In this document: positions 1 through 8,864 of the stretch, piece after piece
Numbering within the stretch: position 1 is the stretch's first letter
Layout: every line of letters begins with the position of its first letter
NCBI GenBank assembly: GCA_963767635.1
Contig: CAVYEM010000001.1
Span: 930,001 to 994,000 of the forward strand
Direction of reading: 5' to 3'
DNA: 64,000 nucleotides
From: CAVYEM01 sp963767635
GTDB lineage: Bacteria > Vulcanimicrobiota > Vulcanimicrobiia > Vulcanimicrobiales > Vulcanimicrobiaceae
Translations under genes and position numbers: made by a program
Notes under the pieces: generated by a model
Told to the model about the DNA's origin: nothing
The model's input: the letters and a program-made list of their open reading frames with translations, nothing else
Database searches by the model: none

Positions 1-27
1 ATCGACAGACGCGCCGCGACAACATAG
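1..27 (+). CDS. 3' end of the preceding gene (flagellar gene, not identifiable)
   Basis: An open frame from base 1 ends at a TAG at 25-27 and encodes the last eight residues IDRRAATT. It stops 15 bases before flgE with only an AAAGG-like ribosome site between, so it looks like the upstream gene of the same operon. FlgD (hook cap) is the usual neighbour of flgE, but eight residues cannot identify it. Confidence 0.3.
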   Translation: MDRRAATT

Positions 28-42
28 AAAGGCATAATACGA

Positions 43-1533
43 ATGGCATTCGATTCGCTGTTCACGGGGATCTCCGGCCTGAATGCATATCAGAGCCAGA
101 TCGACATGATCTCCAACGACATTGCGAACGTCGATACGACCGGCTTCAAGGGCCAGCGCATGACGTTCGCCGATCTTTATTATCAGAGCCAAGGCTTCGC
201 CAGCGCGCCGACGCAGACGAGCGGCGGCGTGAATCCGCAGGAAGTCGGCCTGGGCGTCCGGGTCAACTCGATCGACACCAATTTTTCGCAGGGCGGCCTA
301 GAGACCACCGGCATCAACACCGACTTAGCCATCAACGGCGACGGCTTTTTCGTGTTGAACAACGTCAATGGAACCGGTCAACCGATTTACACGCGCGACG
401 GCGCGTTCTCGCTCAACTCGAACGGCGTGTTGTACGATCCTTCAAGCGGTCTTGCGGTGCAAGGCTTCATGGCCAACGCGAACGGTCAAATTCAGGGTGG
501 AACGCCCGGAACGATCACCGTTCCTATTGGCCTGGCAATGCAAGCCACTGCAACCGGTGCCGCCAATGCGACAAAGTATGGGCCCGCCAACAACACAAAC
601 TTCGACGTGAGCTTCGGGGGATCGCTAAACCAAACTCAGTACGCGGCTGAAGCGGCAACGGCCGGAAGCGGTGCGCCGCAAACGGTTTCTACAACCATCT
701 ATGACTCGCTCGGCAACGCTCACGAAGCCACCATCACGTTCTCGCCGGTCGGCCCCAACACGCCGGTCGGCGGACCGCCGCCGGCTCCTGCGGGTGCGCT
801 TCCCAGCGTTCCACCGATGGCGGGCGGCGCGCCCGTGCAAGCGGCCTCGCGCTGGTCGTACAAAATTACCTTCGCCGATGGTACGGCGCCGGCGACGAAC
901 AGCGGGTATGCGTTCTTCGATCAGAACGGTCAATTCTTGAATACGTCTTCAACGGCGAATGCGGCGGCAGGTACCTTTGGAACGGTCGGCGTGCCGACGG
1001 CTGCGCAGGGAGACGTGCTCAGCATTGCCGCCGGCGGTTGGCCCGCGGGCGACAATTCCGCAGCCGCACCGACTATCGGTTTGGATTTTTCCAACATGTC
1101 TTCGCTCGCGGCGGGTTCGGGCTCATCCTCGAGTGCAACGGTGCTCAACCAGAACGGCTTCGCCGCGGGAACGCTCTCCAATATCACGATCGGACAAGAT
1201 GGAACGATCACGGGTGCGTTCACGAACGGTCAGCAGAAGACTGTCGGGCAAGTGGCTCTCGCCACCTTCCAAAACGAAGACGGATTGCATCGCTTAGGTG
1301 GAAACGGATTCCAGCAGACTGCGAATTCCGGCCTCGCGCAAGTAGGCTTCGCCTCATCCGGCCGTTACGGCGCGATCGTTTCGGGATCGCTCGAGCAGTC
1401 GAACGTTTCTCTCGCCGACGAATTCACGAAGATGATTACCGCGCAGCGGGCATTCGAGGCAAACACGCGCGGCATTTCGACAGCCGATCAAAACATGCAA
1501 ACCGTGATCAACATCCGAGCCAGCGAGAACTAA
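43..1533 (+). CDS. flgE: Flagellar hook protein FlgE
   Basis: This is the structural subunit of the flagellar hook, exported through the type III apparatus encoded downstream. The 496-residue product has the flagellar rod/hook N-terminus (FTGISGLNAYQSQ, then NDIANVDTTGFKG near residue 30) and the matching C-terminal helix (QRAFEANTRGISTADQ near residue 470), which pack together as a coiled coil in the filament axis. Length and a low-complexity Gly/Ala/Pro/Ser-rich middle (about residues 160-380) fit a hook protein rather than the shorter FlgF or FlgG rod proteins. An AAAGG ribosome site lies about 9 bases before the ATG. It heads the motility cluster and is followed by a repeat array before flbD. 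Confidence 0.93.
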   Translation: MAFDSLFTGISGLNAYQSQIDMISNDIANVDTTGFKGQRMTFADLYYQSQGFASAPTQTSGGVNPQEVGLGVRVNSIDTNFSQGGLETTGINTDLAINGDGFFVLNNVNGTGQPIYTRDGAFSLNSNGVLYDPSSGLAVQGFMANANGQIQGGTPGTITVPIGLAMQATATGAANATKYGPANNTNFDVSFGGSLNQTQYAAEAATAGSGAPQTVSTTIYDSLGNAHEATITFSPVGPNTPVGGPPPAPAGALPSVPPMAGGAPVQAASRWSYKITFADGTAPATNSGYAFFDQNGQFLNTSSTANAAAGTFGTVGVPTAAQGDVLSIAAGGWPAGDNSAAAPTIGLDFSNMSSLAAGSGSSSSATVLNQNGFAAGTLSNITIGQDGTITGAFTNGQQKTVGQVALATFQNEDGLHRLGGNGFQQTANSGLAQVGFASSGRYGAIVSGSLEQSNVSLADEFTKMITAQRAFEANTRGISTADQNMQTVINIRASEN

Positions 1534-1536
1534 TCG

Positions 1537-1709
1537 TGCTGCGCCCCCCAACGGCTTTGTCGTTGGTGGGCGCGCAGCCACGGGGGACCCCGACGGCTTT
1601 GCCGTTGGGGGGCGCGCAGCCACGGGGGACGCGACGGCTTTGCCGTTGGGGGGCGCGCAGCCACGGGGGACCCCGACGGCTTTGCCGTTGGGGGGCGCGC
1701 AGCCACGGA
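1537..1709. repeat. Tandem array of four ~42-bp hairpin repeats
   Basis: Four direct copies with a period of 41-42 bp have cores starting at 1550, 1592, 1633 and 1675. Each core is an inverted repeat (GACGGC-TTT-GCCGTT) flanked by C and G runs and followed by GGGCGCGCAGCCACGG. The first copy is slightly degenerate. Read on the minus strand each unit has the skeleton GGCTGCGCGCCCCCC, hairpin, GGGGTCCCC. The array at 19548-19736 has the same skeleton with a different hairpin core. The array lies between flgE and flbD and encodes nothing recognisable. Confidence 0.85.
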
Positions 1710-1710
1710 T

Positions 1711-1814
1711 GGCGTAGCGCCTGTTAAACCAAGGGCGTAGCGCCTGTTAAACCAAGGCGTAGCGCCTGTTAAACCCAAGGCGTAGCGCCTGTTAAACCAA
1801 GCGCCTGTTAAACC
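1711..1814. repeat. Array of 22-23-bp repeats (GGCGTAGCGCCTGTTAAACC)
   Basis: Copies of GGCGTAGCGCCTGTTAAACC start at 1711, 1734, 1756 and 1779, and a partial copy starts at 1801. The period is 22-23 bp with only one or two bases between copies. Each has a small inverted repeat, GGCG-TAG-CGCC. There is no unique spacer of CRISPR length and no cas gene. The array begins directly after the 42-bp hairpin array. Confidence 0.85.
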
Positions 1815-1825
1815 AAAGGTACGTA

Positions 1826-1854
1826 CAACGCCGAGCCCAAAAAGCTCGGCGTTG
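1826..1854 (+). promoter_or_regulatory. Hairpin covering the flbD translation start
   Basis: A perfect 10-bp stem (CAACGCCGAG at 1826-1835 pairing with CTCGGCGTTG at 1845-1854) encloses a 9-base loop. The last base of the right arm is the first base of the flbD GTG start codon. No Shine-Dalgarno sequence is visible upstream. The hairpin could dampen flbD translation or stop read-through from the repeats, but it lacks a U-tract, so it is not a standard terminator. Confidence 0.5.
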
Positions 1855-2057
1855 TGATTGCACTGCAACGCCTCAACGGCCAGCCGATCATGGTCAACGC
1901 AGACTTGATTGAATCGATCGAAACCACGCCCGACACGGTCATCACCTTGGTGAGTGGAAACAAACTGATCGTGCGCGATTCCATGGAAACGATTCAGCGG
2001 CGCATCGTCGAGTTCAAACGAAAGATTTACGGACCGCCGGAACCGGCCGGCTCCTAA
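1854..2057 (+). CDS. flbD: FlbD family flagellar protein (SwrD-like)
   Basis: This 67-residue protein matches the small FlbD/SwrD family normally found between flgE and motA. SwrD boosts flagellar motor torque in Bacillus. The pattern I-x-L-x-RLNG at the start, NADLIESIE near residue 16, TPDTVITLVSG and the C-terminal RRIVEFKRKI are characteristic. The GTG start is chosen because it reproduces the family's usual N-terminus (M-I-x-L). It overlaps the right arm of a hairpin and has no clear ribosome site. Gene order flgE-flbD-motA-motB is as expected. Confidence 0.88.
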   Translation: MIALQRLNGQPIMVNADLIESIETTPDTVITLVSGNKLIVRDSMETIQRRIVEFKRKIYGPPEPAGS

Positions 2058-2133
2058 CGTTCACCCGCTCGTCACCAAGCTGGTTCGCCGTTATGGCTCA
2101 GGATGAAGCCGGAGCAGCCGATACTGGATTAGA

Positions 2134-2970
2134 ATGGACTTCGCCACGCTGCTCGGCCTGTTGCTGGCCTTTGGGGCTATTGTTCTCGCCGGTTGGGTAG
2201 GCGGGACGGACCCGCACATCATTTTCGGGCGCTGGGAAGCGCTGGTGTTGATCCTAGGCGGAACCGTCGGCGCCACGATGACCTCGTTTCCGCTGCGCAC
2301 GTTTACGAAAGGCTTTTTCGGCGGATTCGCCACGGCGTTCACCGAGCCTGTGTATCATGAGCGCGACATTATTGCAACGCTCGTTTCATTCGCCGAGAAA
2401 GCGCGGCGTGAGGGTCTGCTCGCGCTCGAAAATGAAGCGGCCGCCCTGGAAGACGAGTTCATGCGCCGGGGCATTCAGCTCGTCATCGACGGCCGCGATA
2501 CCGACGTCATTCGCAAGGTCTTGGAAACCGAAGTCAGCCACGTCCAAGAGAACGGCACGAAGGCCGAAGCGGTGTTTACGAACCTGGGCGGATATTCGCC
2601 CACGCTGGGCATCATCGGCACCGTGCTCGGGCTCATCGGCATGCTGCGTAGTTTGGTTGGCATGGGCGCGGGCGGGAACATCGCCGGAAATATCGGCATT
2701 GCGACGGCGCAGGCCTTTGTCGCAACGTTCTTCGGCATCATGTTCGCCAACCTCGTATGGCTGCCCATTGCAACGAAGATCAAAGAACGCTACGGGCAGC
2801 TGCTGCTGCTGCGCGAGATCATGATCGAGGGCATTCTGTCCATTCAAGCGGGCGACAATCCGCGGCTGCTGGAGGAGCGGCTGCACGCGTTCCTCGATCC
2901 GCAAGAGCGCGAAACCGAGATCGAGGAAGGCGGCGCCTTCGCCGAGCAGCCCAGTTATTCCGTGGGCTGA
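2134..2970 (+). CDS. motA: Flagellar motor stator protein MotA
   Basis: MotA is the stator subunit that, with MotB, forms the inner-membrane ion channel driving rotation. The 278-residue protein has four hydrophobic segments (about residues 2-22, 30-50, 145-170 and 185-210). The conserved cytoplasmic loop contains ARREGLLALE, and the third and fourth helices carry the GGYSPTLGIIGTVLGLIGML segment. The length is typical. Its TGA overlaps the motB ATG (TGATG), so the two are translationally coupled. Whether protons or sodium drive it cannot be read from the sequence. Confidence 0.93.
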   Translation: MDFATLLGLLLAFGAIVLAGWVGGTDPHIIFGRWEALVLILGGTVGATMTSFPLRTFTKGFFGGFATAFTEPVYHERDIIATLVSFAEKARREGLLALENEAAALEDEFMRRGIQLVIDGRDTDVIRKVLETEVSHVQENGTKAEAVFTNLGGYSPTLGIIGTVLGLIGMLRSLVGMGAGGNIAGNIGIATAQAFVATFFGIMFANLVWLPIATKIKERYGQLLLLREIMIEGILSIQAGDNPRLLEERLHAFLDPQERETEIEEGGAFAEQPSYSVG

Positions 2971-3737
2971 TGGGGCAGCCCATTAAGACGGCCGCGCGCG
3001 CCGCCGAGAGTAAGTTCCGCAAGAGAGCGCAGGAATCCAAAGTAGAGACGGCCGGCATGATGCGCTGGCTGCTCACTTACGCCGACATGATCACGCTCAT
3101 GCTGGCGCTCTTCATCATTCTCTTCGCCATGTCGACCATCAGCCGGGTGAAGTTTCAGCAGTTCGCCAAAGACGTTTCCGGCGGCTTCGACAACCAGTGG
3201 TCGGCAAATCAGCCGCCGCAGGGCGGCCTGGACGCTCACCGGCCCTTTGATTCGACGTCCAAAATCCCGGCGATAGAAAAGCAGCTGCAGCAGTACGTCG
3301 AGCGCGATCGCCTCCAAAGCCAAGTCCAGATACGGATGGACCACCGCGGCTTGGTCATAACTTTACTTTCGGATAGGTCCTATTACGACTCGGGAAGCGC
3401 CGATCTGCGGCCCGGCACTAAGATAATTCTCGATAATGTCGATGTGTTCTTAAGAAAGAACGACAACCTCATACGCGTTGAGGGCAACACGGACGACGTT
3501 CCGATTGCAACGGAGCGATATCCGACGAACTGGGAGCTCTCTACCGCGCGTGCCGTGAACGTCGTACGGTATCTGGTCGAACACGACCGCCTGGATCCGT
3601 TGCGAATTTCGGCGGCAGGATATGGACAATATCATCCACGGACGGATAACAGCACGCCGCAGACCCGGCAGGAAAATCGCCGCGTCGACATCGTGCTGCT
3701 CAATGCCAATCTCTCTCGCGCCGAAAAGGGGCAGTAG
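2970..3737 (+). CDS. motB: Flagellar motor stator protein MotB
   Basis: MotB anchors the stator to peptidoglycan and lines the ion channel. The start is the ATG overlapping the motA stop, giving 255 residues. A basic N-terminus is followed by one membrane helix (about residues 32-55) with the ion-binding aspartate at D39 in LLTYADMITLML. The C-terminal half is an OmpA-like peptidoglycan-binding domain (EGNTDDVPI near residue 172, then NWELSTARAVNVVRYL). A peptidoglycan-binding motor fits a flagellated cell and does not itself decide Gram type. Confidence 0.93.
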   Translation: MGQPIKTAARAAESKFRKRAQESKVETAGMMRWLLTYADMITLMLALFIILFAMSTISRVKFQQFAKDVSGGFDNQWSANQPPQGGLDAHRPFDSTSKIPAIEKQLQQYVERDRLQSQVQIRMDHRGLVITLLSDRSYYDSGSADLRPGTKIILDNVDVFLRKNDNLIRVEGNTDDVPIATERYPTNWELSTARAVNVVRYLVEHDRLDPLRISAAGYGQYHPRTDNSTPQTRQENRRVDIVLLNANLSRAEKGQ

Positions 3738-3745
3738 TCCGTCCT

Positions 3746-4738
3746 ATGTCCAGTCTGTCTCAAGAGGAAATCGACGCCCTTATCAATCAGCTTGCGGCCG
3801 AGCCTGCAGTCAAAGAAGCTGCGCCCGAAGACAAGAAGATCAAGCCATTCGATTTTCGCTTCAACAAACGGCTCGATAAATTCTCGAACAATCAGCTGCA
3901 GACTCTTCGGACGCTGCACGAGAATTTCACGCGTTTACTGAACAATTCGCTTTCGGTATATTTGCGCACGCGCGTGGAAGCGACGATCGTGTCGATCGAA
4001 CAAATCAGCTACGGCGACTTCGTCGCAAGCATCGGCATCCCGTCGATCCTTTCGATCTTTTCGATGGAACCGCTGCCCGGCAGCGGTATCGTGCAGGTCG
4101 ATTTGAACCTCGTGTTTTCCATCATCGATCGGTTGCTGGGCGGCCCCGGATGGTTTGCGCAGAAGCTGAGGGATTTAACCGACATCGAGCGTACGCTCAT
4201 GCAGCGCTTCATGGCGCGCATGCTGAACAGCTACCGGGAGTCGTGGAACTACCTGCTCACGCTCTCGCTCAAGATCGAAGCCCTCGATTCGAATCCGCAG
4301 TTCATCCCACGAATCATTCCGCTCGAGCAGATCGTCGCGTACATCTCGATGGAACTCAAAGTCGGCGATATGGCCGGGGTGATGAATTTTTGCCTGCCCT
4401 ACCCGGTCTTGCAATCGATCGGTACGCAGCTCAATGACTTTCAGTGGTCGCCCAGCGTCGCTTCGTCGAGAAACATGACGCAGCAAGACGTGGCGCAGCT
4501 GGCTCGCAATGTCGAGCGGGCGGCAGTCGACCTTCAGGTGGAGTTGGGCAAGACGACCGTTTCCCTCCGCGATCTCGTCGCGCTGCAGCCTGGTGACGTC
4601 GTGTTGTTCGAGAAGTGCACCGATGCGCCGCTCGTGGCGCGCATCAACGAGCGCGAAAAATTTCGAGTGTATCCCGGAGTGTACAAGGATCGCCTTGCGG
4701 TGCAGGTAGCCGACGTCATCAGAAATGAGGATCAGTAA
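3746..4738 (+). CDS. fliM: Flagellar motor switch protein FliM
   Basis: FliM is the C-ring switch protein that receives phospho-CheY. The 330-residue protein begins with SLSQEEIDALINQL, the EIDALL-type peptide that binds CheY-P. The CheC-like middle domain follows (about 40-230, with FTRLLNNSLSVYLRTRV and PLPGSGIVQVDLNLVFSIID). The C-terminal SpoA/FliN-like domain ends with RINEREKFRVYPGVYKDRLAVQV. It starts 8 bases after motB and overlaps the next gene by 14 bases. Confidence 0.95.
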   Translation: MSSLSQEEIDALINQLAAEPAVKEAAPEDKKIKPFDFRFNKRLDKFSNNQLQTLRTLHENFTRLLNNSLSVYLRTRVEATIVSIEQISYGDFVASIGIPSILSIFSMEPLPGSGIVQVDLNLVFSIIDRLLGGPGWFAQKLRDLTDIERTLMQRFMARMLNSYRESWNYLLTLSLKIEALDSNPQFIPRIIPLEQIVAYISMELKVGDMAGVMNFCLPYPVLQSIGTQLNDFQWSPSVASSRNMTQQDVAQLARNVERAAVDLQVELGKTTVSLRDLVALQPGDVVLFEKCTDAPLVARINEREKFRVYPGVYKDRLAVQVADVIRNEDQ

Positions 4739-5617
4739 AATCGATATGGCCGATATGCAACAAGTTAGCGATGCGATGGTTCAGGCCGCGGGCTCGGTGT
4801 TGGGCCGGCTGGTCGAAATGCCTGTCACCGCATCCGCTGCTCGCCGTCGCGACCATGTCGGATCGATCAGAGGCGACGCGGATACACTGGTCGCGCTTGC
4901 CCGCGTTCCCGGCGCGGGTTTGAAGTTCGCCGTACGTTTTTCGAGCGGCGATATCGCGACGGTCGTCAACGTGATGCTCGGCAGCCCGGACGACGGCGCC
5001 GAAATGGGAGCGATGCAGTTTTCCATCGTTTCGGAAACGGTTTCCCAGATCGCGGGAGCGATGGCTGAAGCGCTGGCGCAACGTCTGAAGGTCACCACCG
5101 CCGATGCAGCAGCCGAACTGTGCACCGATGCGACCAACCTGCCTGCCCCACCCTTTGCCTCGTACGAGGCAACGGTGCAGGCGGGCAGCGCGATCGCTGC
5201 GCACATCGCATTCGATTTCGACGGCATCGCGCAATCCAAAATTGCCGGGCCGCCTGAGGTCTCCACGCCGCCGCCTGCTGCAAGCGCCGCATCCAAACTG
5301 CCGGAACGCCCGTCGCCGGCCGCGCAGCCCGTTGCCTTCGGTACGATGATCCCCACGCCGTCGCGCGCATTGCAGAACGGCAGCAGCTGGAACTGGTGCA
5401 CGACGTGCCGCTGCAGATCAGCGCCGTGCTCGGCAAGACCGGAAAGACGCTGCGCGACGTGGTGGCGCTGCAGTCAGGAAGCGTTTTCGAACTGGACAAG
5501 CTGTCGTCGGATCCGATCGATCTGTACGTCAACAACATTTTGATCGCTCGCGGTGAAGTCGTCGTGGTCGACGACAAATTTGCCGTGAAGATCAGCGAAC
5601 TCAACCCCTCCGCATAA
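4725..5617 (+). CDS. fliN: Flagellar motor switch protein FliY/FliN (one frame break)
   Basis: This switch-complex protein has a CheC-like N-terminal half (about residues 1-160, including FSIVSETVSQIAGAMAEALA) and a C-terminal SpoA domain (VPLQISAVLGKTGKTLRDVV to VKISELNPS). That architecture is FliY-type rather than short FliN. The two halves are in different frames: frame 1 runs through GTMIPTPS near 5365 and the homology resumes as ERQQLELVHDVPLQ, equivalent to one missing base in a CG-repeat near 5360-5366. The start at 4725 overlaps fliM, and an alternative ATG is at 4746. Without the break the gene would be normal, so sequence error is likely. Confidence 0.85.
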
Positions 5618-5629
5618 TAAGGCAACACC

Positions 5630-5980
5630 ATGCCATTCGTAGGCCAGTACATACTGGCGCTGCTTGTCGTAGCGCTCATGCTCTTCGGACTTTACACGGT
5701 CGTGCGCGCGCTGGGCCGCGGGCGCCTAGTTACGTCGACGGATAAACGCCTGGTCACCGTGGTTGAGTCCACCTTTTTAGCGCAAAACACGACCCTGCAC
5801 GTCGTCAAGGTCGGCGAACGATTTTATCTGCTGGGCGGCGGAAGCGGGCACGTAGCCTCGCTGGCCGAGGTGCCGGCGGAACAAGTGGAACCGTGGATCG
5901 GTCAGCAGCGGCAGCTGTTCGCGACGCAAACGCAGTCTTTGACCGGCTTGCTCAAACAGCTGCGGAAGCCGCAGGGATGA
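5630..5980 (+). CDS. fliO: Flagellar biosynthetic protein FliO
   Basis: FliO is a small bitopic membrane protein that helps assemble the FliP ring of the flagellar export gate. The 116-residue product has one N-terminal membrane helix (about residues 5-25). A small conserved domain follows, with KRLVTVVESTFLAQNTTLHVVKVGERFYLLGGG. Family identity rests on this pattern and on position between fliN and fliP. It ends inside the fliP start (ATGATG). Confidence 0.85.
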   Translation: MPFVGQYILALLVVALMLFGLYTVVRALGRGRLVTSTDKRLVTVVESTFLAQNTTLHVVKVGERFYLLGGGSGHVASLAEVPAEQVEPWIGQQRQLFATQTQSLTGLLKQLRKPQG

Positions 5981-6787
5981 TGCGTTCGTTTTTCACGCGG
6001 CTGTGGTCGCGGCACCGCACGTTTCTGATCTTCAGCGGCGTGGGGATCTGCTGGTTGTGGGTCGTTCCCGCGATTGCATCGGCTGCAACGGCGCCGTCGG
6101 GTCCCACCGTTCCGATTCCCCAAGTCAGCATCGGCGTCGGTCAATCGCGCAATCCGCACGACGTCGCCAATTCGCTGCAGATTCTGCTGCTGCTCACCGT
6201 GCTGGCGCTTGCGCCGACGCTGCTGGTGCTCGTCACCTCGTTCACGCGCGTGATCGTCGTGCTTTCGTTCGTTAGGACGGCGCTGGGAACGCAGCAGGTG
6301 CCGCCCAATCAGGTTCTCGTGGGACTGGCGCTGTTTCTGACGTTCTTCATCATGGCGCCGGTCGTCAAGGACGTGAATCACAACGCCCTGCAGCCGTATC
6401 TGAAGAACCAAATCACCCAATCCGTTGCGCTCGACCGGGCCGTTGGTCCGCTGCGCAAATTCATGTTCAAGCAAACGCGCGAGAAGGATCTGCCGACTGT
6501 TCTACTCGCTTTCGGATGCGCCGCGGCCTGCCACGCAGAACGACGTTCCGACGTACATCCTGATACCGGCGTTCGTGATCTCGGAGTTGAAGACGGCCTT
6601 CGAAATCGGCTTTGCGATCTATGTGCCGTTCATCGTCATCGATATGGTGGTCGCAAGCATCTTGCTATCGATGGGCATGATGATGATCCCGCCCGTCATC
6701 ATTTCGCTGCCGTTCAAAATCTTGATATTCCTGCTGGTGGACGGTTGGAACCTGACGGTGAACGCCATTTTCCAGAGTTACAAATAG
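5977..6787 (+). CDS. fliP: Flagellar export gate protein FliP (one frame break)
   Basis: FliP forms the core of the inner-membrane export gate with FliQ and FliR. An N-terminal signal-like hydrophobic segment (residues 13-35) leads into ALAPTLLVLVTSFTRVIVVL and FVRTALGTQQVPPNQVLVGL, both hallmark FliP stretches. The C-terminal half (DVPTYILIPAFVISELKTAF, MGMMMIPPVIISLPFK) is in the +1 frame. The break lies at about 6490-6497, where the expected KDLRLFYSLSD reads through if one C is removed next to CGACTG. The start is one of two adjacent ATGs (5977, 5980) overlapping the fliO stop. Confidence 0.88.
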
Positions 6788-7057
6788 ATGGGATTCGGCG
6801 ATGCGATCTCGCTCGGCCGCGACGCCATCTTCGTCTGTTTCATGGTCGCCGCCCCGGTGCTGCTCGTCTCGATGGTCGTCGGCTTGGTGATTTCGGTAAT
6901 TCAGGCCGTTACGCAAATCCAAGAACCAACGCTCACGTTCATCCCGAAAATCGTGGCTTCGGCGCTTGCGCTGCTGTTTTTCGGGCCGTTCATGCTCGCG
7001 CTGCTGACCGATTTCACCGCGCGCGTGTTCACGCACGTCAAAGACTTTATCCGGTGA
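6788..7057 (+). CDS. fliQ: Flagellar export gate protein FliQ
   Basis: FliQ is a two-helix membrane protein of the export gate. The 89-residue intact product has helices at about residues 15-40 and 50-75, with the conserved VGLVISVIQAVTQIQEPTLTF loop region between them (the span is slightly abbreviated here). It follows fliP with no gap and is followed by fliR after one base. Confidence 0.93.
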   Translation: MGFGDAISLGRDAIFVCFMVAAPVLLVSMVVGLVISVIQAVTQIQEPTLTFIPKIVASALALLFFGPFMLALLTDFTARVFTHVKDFIR

Positions 7058-7058
7058 C

Positions 7059-7842
7059 GTGCTAGACCTTTTCAACATCACGCAGGGTCAGTTGGAAACG
7101 TTCCTGCTGATCGTCGTCCGCGTCTCCACGATGCTGTTCGTTTTCCCCGTCTTTTCTGCGCGGCAAATTCCGGTACTCGTGCGGATCGGGCTGGCATTTC
7201 TGATTTCTTTCGTCCTGTTCCACGCCGTGCCGGTAATCGCGCCGCTTTCCGATCTCGGAGCCTTGCTTGCCGCCGTCGTCAGTCAAGTGGTGCTGGGCCT
7301 CATCGTCGGCTTCGTCGCCTACCTCGTGTTCATGGGGATTCAGTTCGCCGGTGAAATCGTCGACATCCAGATCGGGTTCGCGGTCGCCAACGTCATCAGC
7401 CCGCAAACCCAGCAGCAAGTGACGGTGATCGGTGAATTGGAGACTCACGCTTGCGACGCTGATCTTTCTGATGAGCGACGCGCATTTAATCATGCTCCAA
7501 GGCATCGGCGGCTCGCTGCATTTAGTCCCGCTGCCCTATATCAATCTGGATCCCAGCGTCGCCGCCAACGTGGTCACGTTCCTCGAACAGGCGTTTCTTA
7601 TCGTATTGAAAATCGCTGCGCCGCCCGCCGTCGCGCTGTTCCTGGTCAACCTGGCGCTGGGCCTGATGGCGCGCGTCGCTCCGCAGATGAACGTGTTCGT
7701 CGTGGGCTTTCCATTGCAGATCGGCGTGGGTCTGCTGATGATGGCGGTCAGCGTGCCGCTCTTAGGCTATGTCGCGCCGCAGCTGTTCACGGATTCGGCG
7801 CACCATATGGATGCCGTTATGCGCGGCATGGCCGTGCACTAA
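7059..7842 (+). CDS. fliR: Flagellar export gate protein FliR (one frame break)
   Basis: FliR is the polytopic partner of FliP and FliQ in the export gate. It starts with GTG one base after the fliQ stop. The first frame gives LETFLLIVVRVSTMLFVFPV, FVAYLVFMGIQFAGEIVDIQ and GFAVANVISPQTQQQ. After about 7435 the homology continues in the +1 frame as RLTLATLIFLMSDAHL and then ARVAPQMNVFVVGFPLQIG, a classic FliR string. Removing one G near 7440, next to AGACTC, restores one protein of about 260 residues. The stop at 7842 overlaps the stop of the reversed lipoprotein gene by four bases. Confidence 0.88.
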
Positions 7843-8864
7843 AAGTACGTGAACTGCCCGATCTGATTGGCGGTCTGTTCCGTAAAGTACATCTTACTGT
7901 CCGGTCCCAGCGTGATCCAGGCCGGATTCGCGTTTGCAGTCTTGATGCCGTATTCGGTGTAGGTCAAGGAGTTGACGTTGAATTGTCCGATCGAGTTCTT
8001 GGCCGCATCCACCACGTCGATGTTGCCGAACGCGTCCAGCGCCATGCCCGTGGCGCTCTTTGCGCCGGTCAAGGGATATTCGTTCAGCACGCCGCTGGTC
8101 GTGAGCCGGCCCAGCTTGGGCGCCGCCGCGTTGTTTTCCGTAAACCACAGCGCGCCGTCGGGTCCGATGACGATCGCCGTAGGGTTTGCGCCCGGCGCTA
8201 AGGCGTATTCTCGATCGACCACGTTCGTCGTCGCGTTCAGATGACCGATTTTCGCGGCGGCGTACTCGCAAAACCACATATTGTTGTCGGGGCCTTCCAC
8301 GATGTCCGCGGGATCGGCGCTTGCCGTAGGAATGGCAAAGGGTCCGCTCACCGCGCCCGTCGTCGTGATCCGGCCGATGGCGTTTGCGCCAGGGTCCGTG
8401 AAGTACATCGTATTTTGCGCGGGTCCGTTGGCGATGAACTTCGGCGTGGCGTTCGCCCACGCAACCCGGTATTCGATCACAGCCGTACTGGAAAACGTCG
8501 GGATCGTCGCAATATTGTGAGCGGGCGGCTCCGTGAACCACATTACGCCGTTAGCGCCCGCGATGATGTCCGCAGGGGCGGCCGCTGCCGTTTTTGTTTT
8601 GATTTCGACGATGGCCCCGCCGGTGGAGAGCTGCCCGATTTGGCTGGCTGCGGCCTCGGTAAAGTAGATGAATCCGTCGTGTCCGGCCGCGATGATCGAG
8701 GGGGAAGAGCCGGCTGTCGGCACTTTGAACTCGGCGCTATTGCTCGGCGTCACGGGCGAGGCGGTCGGCACAGGACCGCTCCCGATGACGGTGCCGTTTC
8801 CGCAAGCGGCCAGCGCCACGGCGCAAAAAATACCGACGGCCCCCAGGCCCACACTACCGCGCAA
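7839..8864 (-). CDS. Lipoprotein with NHL/Vgb-type beta-propeller
   Basis: This 341-residue lipoprotein probably faces the periplasm or outside. Its signal peptide (residues 1-21) ends in the lipobox LAAC. The rest is about seven repeats of the form PDGxxWFTE...IGRxTTxG, typical of virginiamycin-B-lyase-like/NHL propellers (examples: DGFIYFTEAAASQIGQL, DGALWFTENNAAAPKLGRL). The start is a TTG preceded at ideal spacing by AAAGGAG. A longer frame upstream has no ribosome site. Enzymatic lyase activity is not implied, as this fold is often a binding platform. It sits in reverse orientation between fliR and flhB, splitting the export operon. Confidence 0.8.
   Translation of the reverse strand: MRGSVGLGAVGIFCAVALAACGNGTVIGSGPVPTASPVTPSNSAEFKVPTAGSSPSIIAAGHDGFIYFTEAAASQIGQLSTGGAIVEIKTKTAAAAPADIIAGANGVMWFTEPPAHNIATIPTFSSTAVIEYRVAWANATPKFIANGPAQNTMYFTDPGANAIGRITTTGAVSGPFAIPTASADPADIVEGPDNNMWFCEYAAAKIGHLNATTNVVDREYALAPGANPTAIVIGPDGALWFTENNAAAPKLGRLTTSGVLNEYPLTGAKSATGMALDAFGNIDVVDAAKNSIGQFNVNSLTYTEYGIKTANANPAWITLGPDSKMYFTEQTANQIGQFTYF

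Noticed and set aside
1537..1814. CRISPR array
   Set aside because: Units are tandem with almost no spacer, the spacers that exist are not unique, and no cas genes are present.
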